This document shows, piece after piece, positions 45,790 through 59,308 of a DNA stretch of 64,000 nt. The translations under genes and the position numbers were made by a program. The notes under the pieces are model-generated. The model ran no database searches, had not been told where the DNA came from, and saw only the letters and a list, made by a program, of their open reading frames with translations. The stretch spans positions 62,001-126,000 of the forward strand of contig JANIIK010000740.1 of the NCBI GenBank assembly GCA_027704905.1, in the 5' to 3' direction. Source of the stretch: Muraenolepis orangiensis (taxonomy: Eukaryota; Chordata; Actinopteri; Gadiformes; Muraenolepididae). The stretch's first letter is position 1. Every line of letters begins with the position of its first letter.

Positions 45790-47090
45790 GACTTCTCTCC
45801 CCTCCCTCTGACCTTTCTCCCTTCTCTCCCTTCTCTCTCTTCTCTCCCTTCTCTCCCTTCTCTCTCTCTCTCTCTTCTCGCTCTTCTCTCCCTTCTCTCT
45901 CTTCTCTCTCTTCTCTCCCTTCTCTCTCTTCTCTCCCTTCTCTCCCTTCTCTCTCTTCTCTCCCTTCTCTCCCTTCTCTCTCTTCTCTCTCTTCTCTCTC
46001 ATCTCTCCCTTCTCTCCCTTCTCTCTCTTCTCTCTCTTCTCTCCCTTCTCTCCCTTCCCTCCCTTCTCTCCCTTCTCTCCCTTCTCTCCCTTCTCTCTCT
46101 TCTCTCTCTTCTCTCTCTTCTCTCCCTTCTCTCTCATCTCTCCTTCTCTCCCGTTCTCCCTTCTCTCCCTTCTCTCCCTTCTCTTTCTTCTCTTTCTTCT
46201 CTCCCTTCTCTCCCTTCCCTCCCTTCTCTCTCTTCTCTCTCTTCTCTCTCTTCTCTCCCTTCTCTCTCTTCTCTCTCTTCTCTCCCTTCTCTCCCTTCCC
46301 TCCCTTCTCTCTCTTCTCTCTCTTCTCTCTCTTCTCTCCCTTCTCTCTCTTCTCTCTCATCTCTCCCTTCTCTCCCTTCTCTCTCTTCTCTCTCTTCTCT
46401 CCCTTCTCTCTCTTCTCTCTCATCTCTCCCTTCTCTCCCTTCTCTCTCTTCTCTCCCTTCTCTCTCTTCTCTCTCTTCTCTCTCTTCTCTCCCTTCTCTC
46501 TCTTCTCTCCCTTCTCTCCCTTCCCTCCCTTCTCTCTCTTCTCTCCCTTCTCTCCCTTCTCTCTCTTCTCTCCCTTCTCTCCCTTCTCTCTCTTCTCTCT
46601 CTTCTCTCTCATCTCTCCCTTCTCTCCCTTCTCTCTCTTCTCTCTCTTCTCTCCCTTCTCTCCCTTCCCTCCCTTCTCTCCCTTCTCTCCCTTCTCTCCC
46701 TTCTCTCTCTTCTCTCTCTTCTCTCTCTTCTCTCCCTTCTCTCTCATCTCTCCTTCTCTCCCATTCTCCCTTCTCTCCCTTCTCTTTCTTCTCTTTCTTC
46801 TCTCCCTTCTCTCCCTTCCCTCCCTTCTCTCTCTTCTCTCTCTTCTCTCTCTTCTCTCCCTTCTCTCTCTTCTCTCCCTTCTCTCCCTTCTCTCTCTTCT
46901 CTCTCTTCTCTCCTTCTCTCTCTTCTCTCTCTTCTCTCTCTTCTCTCCTTCTCTCTCTTCTCTCCCTTCTCTCCCTTCTCTCTCTTCTCTCTCTTCTCTC
47001 TCTTCTCTCCCTTCTCTCCCTCCTCTCTCATCTCTCCTTCTCTCCCTTCTCTCTCTTCTCTCCCCCCTCTGTACCCTCCCTCCCACCTTT
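45790..47090. repeat. Polypyrimidine (TCTCYCTTC)n tract, long copy
   Basis: About 1.3 kb of almost pure C/T with internal higher-order repeats: a segment from about 45985 to 46230 recurs at about 46590-46830. Followed by C and (CA)n runs. Leucine/serine- and arginine/glutamate-rich frames are artefacts. Confidence 0.96.
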
Positions 47091-47159
47091 CCTCCCTGTC
47101 CCAAATAGACCTGGTCTTTAACCCCCCCCCCCCACCACACACACACACACACACACACA

Positions 47160-47455
47160 TCCAGCACCAGTCACTTTATCTATTCATCTCTGCTGCTGTT
47201 GTAAATATCATTTAATCAACATTCTGCACTAAAGGATACTTGCACTAAATGTCAACTTCATGTTCAGCTGGTTGTGTTTTGGTGAATATATTATTACTAA
47301 CTTTGTGTAGCCCCTTTTTTGCCCTTTGTTTAGTGTTGTTGTTGATGTGTATTGCTCACTGTTGGACTGTAGAAACTGAATCAGATCTCTATATGTAGAA
47401 CACATGTGGACATTGGACAATAACATTGACTTTGACTTAGACTTTGACTTTGTTG
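47160..47455 (+). mobile_element. LINE 3' tail ending in GACTTT repeats, copy 3
   Basis: Same as 21030-21330, with a small deletion near 47315. Confidence 0.6.
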
Positions 47456-47910
47456 TGGTTGAGGTAGTAGTTGTATATAACATGTGGTAGTGAAGGTAGT
47501 AGTTGTATATAACATGTGGTAGTGAAGGTAGTAGTTGTATATAACATGTGGTAGTGAAGGTAGTAGTTGTATGTTATATGTGGTGATTGAGGTAGTTATT
47601 TATCATATGTTGTCGTTTTTTAAACACATTTGGTAGTTTAGGTAGTAGCTGTATATAATATGTGGTAGTTGAGGTACTAGTAGTATTTAATATGTGGTAG
47701 TTGAGGTAGTAGTTGTATATAATGTGTGGTAGTTCAGTTAGTAGTTGTATATAATATATTGTAGTTGAGGTAGTTGTTGTATATAATATGTTGTAGTTGA
47801 TGTAGTAGTTATATATAATCGGTGGTAGTTGAGGTAGTAGTTGTATATAATATGTGGTAGTTAAGGTAGTAGTTGTATGTAATATGTATGTAATATGTGT
47901 TATTATGTAG
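47455..47910. repeat. 32-bp minisatellite array
   Basis: About thirteen units; shortened equivalent of 21330-22290. Confidence 0.95.
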
Positions 47911-48061
47911 TAATAAAATAATTGTTCTGTACTGCTAAATATCAAACGTTTGTGAAGACCTGCAGTGAGTGTTTATTATTGTTGGCCAGTAGGTGGCGCC
48001 AGTCCATCAGTTGTAGAAATATCACAACAAGGATGAGGATAATGATGATGGAAGTGATGAT

Positions 48062-48162
48062 GGGGAAGATTGTGATGATGAAGATACCAGAATAGAAAGG
48101 TTAGCTTGCCTTCCGCCAGCTAACCTTTCTATTCTGGTATCTTCATCATCACAATCTTCCCC
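48062..48162. repeat. Near-perfect hairpin, copy 2
   Basis: Same hairpin as 22457-22557. The mismatch present in copy 1 (TTTAGC) is paired here (GTTAGC), while a different position near the loop (CTTGCC) is unpaired. Confidence 0.85.
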
Positions 48163-48194
48163 AAGGGGAGAGAATAGTTCTTATATCATTCGTG

Positions 48195-48435
48195 AAACAC
48201 AGTGAAACAGCGTGTTAATGCTCTCAGAGAGAGCTGAGGCGAAGAAGCTGTTCCTAAGCCTGCTTGACTTGGAACAAAGGTTTCTATAGCGCCTCCTGGA
48301 GGAGAGGAGGGGAAACAGTCCATGGTTGGGGTGAAAGGTGTCTTTGTGTCTTTGATATAGTTGGTATGAGGGATTGGGAAGAGAAAAGGGATGATTGGAA
48401 TCCATAAAACATTGATTGTGTTTTAGTAAACCCCA
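48195..48435. mobile_element. Degenerate LINE-like fragment, copy 2
   Basis: Nearly identical to 22590-22830. Confidence 0.4.
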
Positions 48436-48831
48436 AAATCTCTTTTTTCCAGGTGAAAACAGTCCTGTCTAGGACAACGTGTCAGAGATCACATTATTTT
48501 GAAACCCACAGATGTCCTCCTGGTAAAATAGGGTTTTACTTTTACCTTTAATGACAATCTTGCATATTTTCTATTTTTACTCTCCGATCATTAGCAGATG
48601 CTTTTATAAATATATAAAAATATATATTTATACAGTAAATATATTGTTAGTTTTATGTTAGAGACACATCATTAATGACCAATGGGTTTAGTCATTTTTG
48701 CTCTATTGGATGACTTCCAGGTAAATATCGAGGGTGGTGGGATTGAACCCAAAATTTTGGGCTGGGAATGGAGCACACTAACCCTTCCCTTTAACCATAA
48801 CCCTGCCCTTTAACCCTAACATGTTGTTGTT

Positions 48832-49062
48832 TTTGTGGGCATGGACAAGCCAGGCGAGAAGTCCATCATGAGCTACGTGGCTCAGTTCCTGAAGCACCAC
48901 CCAAACCCCCACCAGGGGACGGACCCTCATCAGGACCAGTTACCCTCCAACACCCCTCAAACCCTTCTGTTCAGCCACTGGCTACCTCAGAGTCTGATGT
49001 CTCCCTTAAGAATGTCCATCAATCCCTATGGATAGATGGTTATGGGTTATCGATTACGGAGA
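48832..49062 (+). pseudogene. syne1: syne1-like exon, end of calponin-homology domain, copy 2
   Basis: GMDKPGEKSIMSYVAQFLKH, with D to G at one position relative to copy 1. It shares copy 1's stop codon (TAG at 49033) and the donor GGAGAAG|GTAAGAG. Downstream at 57-64 kb lie further syne1-like exons in the same strand and order, so this copy could be the 5' part of that decayed gene. Confidence 0.6.
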
Positions 49063-49622
49063 AGGTAAGAGTATGCCTCAGTATCGTTCATTTTGTGAAC
49101 ATTTTGTGGTCGAGGTTTTTTTGTCCGATCTAAAGGAGCACATGTGCTGTAGCTAGCCTGTTGTTGTTGTTTTTGTTGTTGTCATGGTGCGCTTACTTTT
49201 TACTTTCTGTTTTTTTCAGAAAAAACAACTTGCACAACTTCTTTCCTTTGGACGACGGATGTTGACAGACAAAAACGTCCTTTTTTGCGCGTGGTGTCAC
49301 GTTATTTCCCGTGTTTTTGTGAGAAAATCTAGTTTGGAGACAAGGTGGACTCGTGGGGGATATCCCCTGGGGACAGAGGATGTAGTGTGTGACCCCCTGT
49401 AGCCATCCAGTCGAGTAGTGTGCACACCACAACGACTCTCCAAGTCGCCCGATTTACAAGACAGCCAGTTGTGAAGTGTGAACTGACAAGCAAACTTTAC
49501 TATACGACTTTGAAAGACATATCAACTGTGGAAGCTATAACTCCCCTACGTGGTTCGAGTTGTCAGCTCAAATCATCTAACTCGATCTAACTAAAGGTTT
49601 TCCCGGGAACCTAACTTCCTTC

Positions 49623-49766
<144 letters not shown>

Positions 49767-49939
49767 GGGGGGGGGGCACTGGGCCTATGGGTTATAACAA
49801 TTGTAATATTTATGTTAAATGTTTGTGCGATACAACCGCCATCCTCCGTGGTGGTCCCGCCCCTCTCTCCCCCTCCACCCTGAGGCCACAGAGGAAGGAG
49901 CACAAGGCCCTGAGGGAGCCGAGGGGAACCTCACCGACA

Positions 49940-50829
49940 GATACCAGGTGATCACACCTAAACACAGTCCAATACCAGGTGATCACACCTAAACACAGTC
50001 CAATACCAGGTGAACACACCTAAACACAGTCCAATACCAGGTGAACACACCTAAACACAGTCCAATACCAGGTGATCACACCTAAACACAGTCCAATACC
50101 AGGTGATCACACCTAAACACAGTCCAATACCAGGTGATCACACCTAAACACAGTCCAATACCAGGTGAACACACCTAAACACAGTCCAATACCAGGTGAT
50201 CACACCTAAACACAGTCCAATACCAGGTGATCACACCTAAACACAGTCCAATACCAGGTGATCACACCTAAACACAGTCCAATACCAGGTGACCACACCT
50301 AAACACAGTCCAATACCAGGTGAACACACCTAAACACAGTCCAATACCAGGTGACAGATACCAGGTGAACACACAGACAGATACCAGGTGAACACACAGA
50401 CAGATACCAGGTGAACACACAGACAGATACCAGGTGAACACGCAGACAGATACCAGGTGATCACACAGACAGATACCAGGTGAACACACACACAGATACC
50501 AGGTGAACACACAGACAGATACCAGGTGAACACACAGACAGATACCAGGTGAACACACAGACAGATACCAGGTGAACACACAGACAGATACCAGGTGAAC
50601 ACACAGACAGATACCAGGTGAACACACAGACAGATACCAGGTGAACACGCAGACAGATACCAGGTGATCACACAGACAGATACCAGGTGAACACACAGAC
50701 AGATACCAGGTGAACACACAGACAGATACCAGGTGAACACACAGACAGATACCAGGTGAACACACAGACAGATACCAGGTGAACACACAGACAGATACCA
50801 GGTGAACACACAGACAGATACCAGGTCCA

Positions 50830-50830
<1 letters not shown>
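49940..50830. repeat. 31-bp and 23-bp minisatellites, copy 2
   Basis: About thirteen 31-bp units as at 24180, then about twenty 23-bp units (AGATACCAGGTGAACACACA plus GAC). The 23-bp unit occurs only once, degenerate, in copy 1 (24560-24590). All carry CAGGTG. Reading frames through it are artefacts (69 bp per three units). Confidence 0.95.
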
Positions 50831-51600
<770 letters not shown>

Positions 51601-51654
51601 ACTGGTGAAGATGAGAGTTACTGGAAGATGTTTAGTGAACTTTCTCCCCCCCAG

Positions 51655-52025
51655 GCGGTGAGGAGCAGGAGGAGCAGGAGGAGCAGGAGGAGCAGGAGGA
51701 GCAGGGGAGCAGGAGGAGCAGGAGGAGCAGGAGGAGCAGGAGGAGCAGGAGGAGCAGGAGGAGCAGGAGGAGCAGGAGGAGCAGGAGGAGCAGGGGGAGC
51801 AGGAGGAGCAGGAGGAGCAGGGGAGCAGGGGGAGCAGGAGGAGCAGGAGGAGCAGGGGGAGCAGGAGGAGCAGGGGGAGCAGGGGGAGCAGGAGGAGCAG
51901 GGGAGCAGGAGGAGCAGGAGGAGCAGGGGGAGCAGGAGGAGCAGGAGGAGCAGGAGGAGCAGGGGGAGCAGGAGGAGCAGGGGAGCAGGGGGAGCAGGAG
52001 GAGCAGGAGGAGCAGGAGGAGCAGG
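51655..52025. repeat. GGAGCA/GGAGGAGCA minisatellite
   Basis: About forty units of 9 bp. A CCCCCCAG precedes it and one frame reads EEQEEQ, so an expanded exon encoding an acidic coiled stretch cannot be fully excluded. Unit-length changes (8 versus 9 bp, for example GCAGGGGAGC) break every frame's repeat pattern, so I favour non-coding. Confidence 0.9.
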
Positions 52026-52227
52026 GTCTGGCTTCAGTGCAGGGGAGGAGCACTCCCCCCCCCCCTCCAGCAGAGAGGAGGAGGAGGAGCAGCAGGAGCA
52101 GAGTCCCTGATTTAGACCTAGACGAGGTGGCGGAGGAGCAGAGGAGCTGGGGAAGAGAATGGAAGGAGAGGGGGAGGGAGGGGAGGGGGAGACAGGCCAG
52201 GGGAGGACAGAAAGAAAGAAGGGAGAT

Positions 52228-52356
<129 letters not shown>

Positions 52357-52369
52357 AAAAGCATGTCTT

Positions 52370-52610
52370 ACTATCCAATCAGAAAGCAGCTTTCCACTTC
52401 CTAGCGCCGTTAGACGATTCTGAGTTTAGCCAATCGGCAACCAGCGTTTCTCAGGAGAGGCGGGGTTTGAGAGGAGGGAGGGTTCTGATTGGAGAAGAGC
52501 TGAGCCCCTGGCTGGATCCCCACCCAAACTGGCTCACGCGAGATCTGATTGGTGGTCGGCTCAAGGGGCGGGACTTAGCCAGGAGACTGTCTCTCTAATT
52601 GGCTGCATGA
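52370..52610. promoter_or_regulatory. Promoter-like island with CCAAT and GC boxes
   Basis: Within 240 bp there are CCAAT or ATTGG boxes at about 52374 (ATCCAATCAGAA), 52429 (AGCCAATCGG), 52487 (CTGATTGGAGAA), 52547 (CTGATTGGTGG) and 52597 (CTAATTGGCTG), plus GC boxes GAGGCGGGGTTT (52457) and AGGGGCGGGACTT (52563). This arrangement is typical of NF-Y/Sp1 promoters. No first exon was identified. Confidence 0.5.
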
Positions 52611-54440
52611 ATGAACTGGTTACTGACACTTTCAAAGAACATGTTAATTTGTAAATGCAATAAAATAAATAAACCACCGGCGGTGCCATCATGACATCTT
52701 CCATCGGGATGTGCTTGATAGCCACCTACACAATAAAGACACAAATTCACTGCTTTAGCGTTTAGAGGATATGAAAGTGTGTGTGTGTACCTGTGATGTG
52801 GTTTTGTGTAACCCCTACAGGCAGACTGCCCTTTGCTTCAGACGGGATGAGGTGATGGGGTTGTGGCCGGAGATCTCTTCATTTACTGATGAGTTGATAC
52901 CATTGAAGGAACATCCCTGAGTCTCAATTAGTTTTTTTACGTGGGTGGAGTCCTCTGCCTTCTCCACCATCGTCTGGGGAGGTGGTAGAGAAACTAACAG
53001 TGTTCTATTCTGTTAGTTTGTAAACTAATAGGATGGAAAGGGGTAGAACACTGCATTTCCTGTGAATCAACATTCAGGAATTGGATTCAGGGAAAATCAA
53101 AGGAGAGAACTGAGGTTAGCAAGTTTGATGATATTAGGCTGTATGTCCTACTCCTTCCTAAACATGTTTGATATAAATACTAAAGTACTGTTCACAGAGC
53201 AATGTCTAATTTAATTGAAAGGGTTCCACTGTTGGGTATATAAACCTTAAGGGGATGGACATTTTGTTCCACCCTGTAAGGTGCATACATTACATGGTGG
53301 AACTTCCGTACAAAGTGTAAGGCAATGCATGTAAATGCTGATATATACATATTCAATTGTAAAACTGTAATTTGCAATTAAACTGTAATTTACCAATATG
53401 TATGAAAGGTAACCCTTTATTTTGTTATAATCAGTTATAAGGCATTTATTTGGCAACAACAAATACTTCTGGCTTTGCCCCTACAGAGATCTCAGCTGAT
53501 ATGTTGATGGTCAGGTACTCTGCCTGATTGATGAGCCTCAAGCACTGAACTAAAGGTTGGTGCAATTGGACATGGCAACATGGAGATGCGTTGAAAGATC
53601 GATCTGGGCCGTGGAGGTTCTGTGTAGGTTCTGAAATGTCCAAAGTCAGCTGCGGAACAGAGAAGTCCTTCCGAAGGTAACGGTCTATTATATTAACACA
53701 GAGGGCATCACACACACTCCCTTTCTTTCATGTGTTATTTTGGGCCACTTTGGGCCATGCTGCAGTACTAATCTTTGACTCTTAGAGATTCACCAAAGTT
53801 CCACCCTGGTAGGGTCCTTTCTACTCTGTTGAGGTCATCTCTACGCTGTTAGTCACATTTATTTTATGTTAAATGTTCATGTTATTCACAGTTCACACAG
53901 CATGCATGTTTTTTATTGTGAAAATTAACCATTTGGGCTAACTTGAGTCCATGAATGTGACTGTTCTATACAATAAACACATGTTCTACTCCGCAATTAT
54001 TGTTCAATTGTAAGTCTATGAAAATATACATACTGTATATTCTGGAATAAGGGACACAAGGTGTAAGAAAAGCTAAGTATTGTTGATTATTTACATTATT
54101 AACACTTTGCAATACATGTGTATTGTCCCTAACAGCGTGGAACTTTCTCACAGTCCATGCCTGAACAATCCACCCATAATTATTATTATGTTAGTGTTTC
54201 AGCTCTACCAATAAGTGCCTGAAGGTTAAACATGTAAATTACCTGATTCCTGAAAAACCTGAAAAACATTTTGAATTTCCATTCCAAAAACATCCCAAGA
54301 ATTCGCAGATTGAAAAGTCACCAATAGCCAGAATTGACATTGACAAATGACAAATGTCATTTTTGTTGGAATAATGCACACATACATTTATGTCTGCTGT
54401 ATTTCTGCTCTAATTGATTGTATTGTGAAGTGTACGCGAG
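52610..54440. other. No gene recognised
   Basis: A/T-rich DNA, probably intronic or intergenic. Short reading frames occur on both strands but none resembles a known protein or has convincing splice signals. Confidence 0.4.
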
Positions 54441-54477
54441 GGATGTTCCATCTATCACCGCTAGATGGTGCTGTAGG

Positions 54478-54605
54478 CTGACCCACTGAATAGAAGGTTC
54501 ATCATGTTGTATTATTAATAACTGACCCACTGAATAGAAGGTGTATCATGTTATAGTATTAATAACTGACCCACTGAATAGAAGGTTTATCATGTTATAT
54601 TATTT
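54478..54605. repeat. Three tandem copies of a 61-62 bp-spaced unit
   Basis: CTGACCCACTGAATAGAAGG followed by TTCATCATGTT..TATTATTAA occurs three times in succession. Confidence 0.85.
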
Positions 54606-55109
54606 AACTTCTGAAACCGATGGCATTACTTCCATGAGAATGGATGTTTGCTACCCGTCATCTTTGATTTGACTCGTCCTACAATCGTGTAGTTCTGAGG
54701 ACACGCTGCAGTAACAGCGCCCCTTGAGGTACAACGTGGTACTACAGGTACGGCCAGCACCAGCGGGGCTAGCGGCTGACTAAAGTAAATATCTCTGAAC
54801 ACAATACATAGACGACTTTGACATTACGACACAACTCTTGTTTCTTCTTCACATTCTGTTGATAGTCCTAGTCCACTTTTTTTACATTTGAAACTTTAAA
54901 TATATTGTTCAATCTTACACATTGCACTTCTTAATGAGTGAATGAGTTTTTAAACACTACGTTGACATAACGTTGTTCACTATACACTTCCTTTATATAA
55001 TCGGGTTTGGTTAAAAACCCGATTAAAATGTAAAGAAATGGTTCAAAATGGTTTTAAATGTAATGTGTTTGAGGTTCTCCACCGTTGTCTCTTGTTGTTC
55101 TTCCCTAAG

Positions 55110-55190
55110 GCTCCACGTCTCCGTGTCTGCTGAGGGTGAGCTTCTTGGACCAGGAGGACCGGGGGCTCCAGGGCCGGTGACCATGGAAGG
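55110..55190 (+). other. Possible exon in the syne1-like series
   Basis: A GC-rich segment after TTCCCTAAG and before GGAAG|GTAGAC reads LRVSFLDQEDRGLQGR in one frame, which has the look of a spectrin-type coding exon but is too short to identify. Confidence 0.2.
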
Positions 55191-55471
55191 TAGACGTTAC
55201 TTTGGGTTCATTTAACACCACTTTATACGCTGTAAACACGATAATAACACCACAATAACTAATATCATTATGAAGAATGTTTATACAAAGATATATCCTT
55301 GTTTTGTGATTAGGCATTTTATTTAAAGCAAACACAACATTGACTATTCGTTATTCATAATTCAAACTAGTTTATAGTCTTACACTTGTCTGTCAACTTA
55401 AGAGGGACAAATGAGACTTAAACTATAGTTTAGTTTCATTCTAAATGCATAACTGCATACCCCTGCTCACT

Positions 55472-55629
<158 letters not shown>

Positions 55630-55859
55630 AACTTTGCACATATCTCATACTTACTCATTACAGTAGTAGACTGTTTTAAAATCCTATTTAACCACTGTAC
55701 ATTGTATATTACTATGCGCTTTACGGCAACATTTGCACTGCCAAATTATTTTTACTGTACTTTTTACTGTATCTATTGTCCCACTTCCTCATCCCCTGGT
55801 GTGTTTGTATTGTGTCATGGACTGGTCTGCACCGTCTTCTGTAGCCTGATACTAAACTA

Positions 55860-57340
55860 GTTTAGTACCAGCGTCTCAGAACAGTTACAGCCCTGTCAAC
55901 TACGCTGTGTATTGTATCATGCTAATGGAAGCCTAGGTTTTCTGTCTAATTGAATGGGGATGCTAACATGAGCATAGCCGTGGTCGTAGTTATACATAGC
56001 GTGGATGTGTTTGTAGCGACGGTCATTTAGCGGAGCCGCTGTCTACAGACAGCTGTGGGGTACCCTGCTGAATGTAAGCTTATTGGGGATGTTACTTTTA
56101 GTTTCTCATTCAGTACGACTTTATTGTTGTAGGAGACACGGCTAAGTCTCTCTGAGACCAAGCATGGAGAGAAGGTTCAGATAAAAGTTACTCTAACAAA
56201 TGAGCTACCACCTCCTTCAACAGTATGCCTGCAGTTTTACAATATCCTCTTCTGAAGGTCAGTTATGCTTTGAACAGTTTTTTTTTAAAGGGTGAATTGG
56301 CTGCACAGTTAAGTTAATTTTCTATTAGCCTACAGACTACTTTTTAATACTGGTGACTATATATTGGTTTGATGTCATTTTTACAATTTGCAAATCGAAT
56401 GGTCGCAAGTGCAGCTTGGGATGGTATAAATGTTGACTTGAGGTGTGATTTAGTGGTGGTCATATTCATGTCATTGCAAAGGATCGTGAGAAGGTTGAAC
56501 ATGCAGCAGATTGGACCCAACGACTACAGCCCCAGAGATCCACTGACCGTCCCCCAGTAAGACCCCATGGGTCCAATAACCAAACTAACCCTTCAGTGTT
56601 TCCCTGCCGTGCATCCAGCAGTAGTGCAACGCTGCCGCCGCTGAATTACTAGCCGCAATCAAGACATTCTATTAGATTAATGTTATGTTGGGTGTCCCAA
56701 ATGCTATTGGTTTCATTTAAAAAACATTGGTCATTGGTTCCCCTCGACTGCATCAATTGTTAGTCATTATTTTACGATGCTTACTTAAAATAATGTTCTG
56801 CTATAGAAGAATAAAAAACACATTGTCATACTGGTAGATGGCATTAGCTCATGAATGGTTTTAGACTAAATGTAGGATCCATAAAGAGAAAAAGGAACAA
56901 GTGACTTAATAATCTAGTAACATATTTGATATTTGGTGCATCTGCTTCCACACATTGTTCTTACCCAATCAGCACCTGCTCATGGTCAGTAATATCAATA
57001 TCACGTTGAACACATCGCTCTTCTACACACCACGTACACACACACCTCAGCGTGAATATGGATCGAATATGAATATGGATTCTGGACTCATTACAGCTAC
57101 TGCACTGTACTGCACTGTATTCATGATGCTGCTGCACTACTGGCACTTTAAATGCTTTTAAATCTTTTTGCACAATTCAACAGATGTTCATACAATCCAT
57201 CAGTGACTTTTTTTTTGCTCATTTTTATTTTTATTGTAAATATAATTTTTATGGTATTGTTTTTGGAGATTTATACTGCGGGAGGGAATGAGTAAGCATT
57301 TGAATGTACTTTTTACAAATGGCAAATAAATATCTTGCAT
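55860..57340. other. No gene recognised
   Basis: Mostly A/T-rich DNA. A short open segment at about 56480-56553 (IVRRLNMQQIGPNDYSPRDP) ends at a CCCCCA|GTAAGA donor and might be an exon, but I cannot identify it. Confidence 0.35.
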
Positions 57341-57350
57341 TGTATTGTAG

Positions 57351-57505
57351 GCGTCTGCCGTTGCTACGGGAAGCCCAGTCTCTGCTGCCCCCTGCTGGAG
57401 GAGATGGAGAAGAACATCACAGGCTTCTACCATAGAGGCCCTGGAGAAGGCCAGCCGCATCTCCGGCTCCCGGGACTCCGAGGGCCCGGGGACTTCAAAG
57501 TAAAG
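57351..57505 (+). pseudogene. syne1: syne1-like spectrin-repeat exon with frameshift
   Basis: After a TTGTAG acceptor the frame reads PLLEEMEKNITGFY, then a one-base shift continues TIEALEKASRISGSRDSEGP to an AAAG|GTCTGG donor. It corresponds to nesprin-1 residues of the form PLEELEKQMTSFY. It is the first of a run of exons in correct gene order on the plus strand. Confidence 0.65.
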
Positions 57506-57998
57506 GTCTGGATCTATATTTAGAAATGTTGCGGTCGAGGCTTGATATGAACATATAGAGGTTCTCATGTCATGTGTCACATGCTGCTTCTGATGACCAA
57601 TCAGTGTCATGGCTTTTTGTTAATCTATCGTTTAAATTGTTTTATTTAGTTTAATTTATTTAATTCGATTAGATCACTTTGTGTGTTACTTTGACATCAA
57701 ATATAATGTTAGGTCAACTTTGGGATTTCAGATTTCAAAACCATCCCTCCACATAAATCCACCAATGTATGGTCCATGTTGTTTGTCCAGGCCTTCATCA
57801 CAGCTAGCGTCTCAAAGGGCATCACAGTGACAGCTTTAGGAGAAAAGGGGATTGGAAAACCTAACCCAAATCCAAAGGGCAGAAACACAAGAGGGATCCT
57901 CCCTTCTTCCAGGGGCGGTTAGGAGTGTACTAGGGGGACGTTACTATGAACACCACACTGTTTGTCAATGTTTAAATGAGTGTATTCAATCCTCTGTC

Positions 57999-58085
57999 TC
58001 TGTCGGTGAGCTGCGGCAGGACGGGGAGCTGCAGGAGGGGAACCTGGGCTGGCTGCGGTCGCGCATGGCAGTCCTCATCGAGGTG
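57999..58085 (+). pseudogene. syne1: syne1-like spectrin-repeat exon
   Basis: Reads GELRQDGELQEGNLGWLRSR then MAVLIE, ending at GAG|GTGTGC. The GNLGWLRSRMAVLIEV segment corresponds to TLSWLKSRLKVLTEV of nesprin-1. Confidence 0.6.
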
Positions 58086-58319
58086 TGCAGCTCTTCGTAG
58101 ATTTCAAGGGCCCGCCGGCCCCTCTGTCCGAGGTAGGGCGGACGACGTCTTCGACCAAACGTCCACTACCACCGCTACCGCCCTCTCGTGTTTCTATGGC
58201 TACTCTGAACTCAACTGTCCGGTGTCTTTAAACTCGGTCACACCGCACAAGGTTCTTAACTTCAGTCTTCTTTGGATGAAGGCGGCAACTAAATGTGAAT
58301 GGAGAAGTGAATGTTCACA

Positions 58320-58400
58320 TTACATAACAGTCATTTAACAGACGCTTTTGTCCAAAGCGACTTACAATCGAGATGGTAGCGCGTACACATCGCGTTCCCA
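58320..58400. repeat. Common fish dispersed-repeat motif
   Basis: CATTTAACAGACGCTTTTGT followed by CCAAAGCGACTTACAAT, a motif found in many fish interspersed repeats; also present diverged at 6578 and 33690. Confidence 0.7.
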
Positions 58401-58509
58401 GCGTCTGACCAGATTTAGCAAATTAGCGGTAATATACCTTATAATTCTAAGTCTGTTCACACAGAACAGTGTTGCTTTTATAACGTACACCCGACAAGAT
58501 CTTTTTGAA

Positions 58510-58780
58510 ATTGGATTGTTGCTATAACTGCATACCCCTGCTGTTGATACTTGTATACTTACCTGTATATATATATATATATATGCCTACAATTCTTGCA
58601 CATATCATATACCTAGTAGACTGTTTGTACATCTTATTTTTACATTATATATTACCAGGCACTTTACTCTAACATTTGCCCTCTGGTTAGATGCATATTT
58701 ATTTCCGCTGTACTGTATGTGCTGTGCAATGACAATACATTTGAATCTAATCTAATCCAATCTAATATATCTAAAAAGTA
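58510..58780 (+). mobile_element. LINE 3' tail
   Basis: Contains ACTGCATACCCCTGCTG, GCACTTTACTCTAACATTTG and ends GCTGTGCAATGACAATACATTTGAATCTAATCTAATC; same family as the tail at 39090-39690. Confidence 0.7.
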
Positions 58781-59092
58781 ATTCAACATAGGTAGGCAAG
58801 AGAACTACTAGTCACCAGAAGTCAAAGGTGCATTTCCTTCCTTGGAGTACATCCCATAATAAGCTGTGGTGCATGCAGTTGTTAAAGACGCGATGGACTT
58901 TCTGCTGTGACCACAGCACACAATAGTGTGAGTTGAAATCTAAATACAAATGACAGTGTCTGTTTTTATAGTTTCAAAATGATATGTAGGGTCCAAAGTG
59001 AACACCTATGGTGGATAGATTTTACAATATTAACTTGATTCCATTTTTACATACTAATGCGATGGCCCTCTCCCACGCTTCCTTGCTCCCAG

Positions 59093-59260
59093 GCTGAGAA
59101 GATGGTGCTGGCCGTGGGGGACTGTGTTCAGTTCCTTTAGGAGGAGGTGCGGAGCGCCCTGGAAGAGGTAGTGGAGGGGCAGGAGGCGCAGGAGGAGGTT
59201 GTCAGGATTCTTGACTCCCAGACGGTCCGAGACGCCCAGTAGCTGCTCCTCAGACAGCAG
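59093..59260 (+). pseudogene. syne1: syne1-like spectrin-repeat exon with two stops
   Basis: After a GCTCCCAG acceptor it reads AEKMVLAVGDCVQFL, stop, EEVRSALEEVVEGQEAQEEV, VRILDSQTVRDAQ, stop, LLLRQQ, then donor CAG|GTAGGA. It corresponds to nesprin-1 VEKMLSNFGDCVQY..SLEELISGSKEVQEQAEKIL.. . The second stop is a CAG-to-TAG change at a conserved glutamine. Confidence 0.7.
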
Positions 59261-59308
59261 GTAGGAGGAGTGTTAAGCTGCTCCTCAGACAGCAGGTAGG
59301 AGGAGTTA
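59242..59308 (+). repeat. Tandem duplication of an exon end with its splice donor
   Basis: GCTGCTCCTCAGACAGCAGGTAGGAGGAGT occurs twice, 35 bp apart, so the last six codons and the donor of the exon at 59093 are doubled. Confidence 0.9.

Noticed and set aside
45725..47167. A 480-residue Arg/Glu/Lys-rich frame and a 449-residue Ser/Leu-rich frame
   Set aside because: They are the two strands of the polypyrimidine tract.
51655..52110. Protein-coding exon with Glu-Glu-Gln repeats
   Set aside because: The repeat changes length in non-multiples of three and no frame stays in register; a stop follows soon after.
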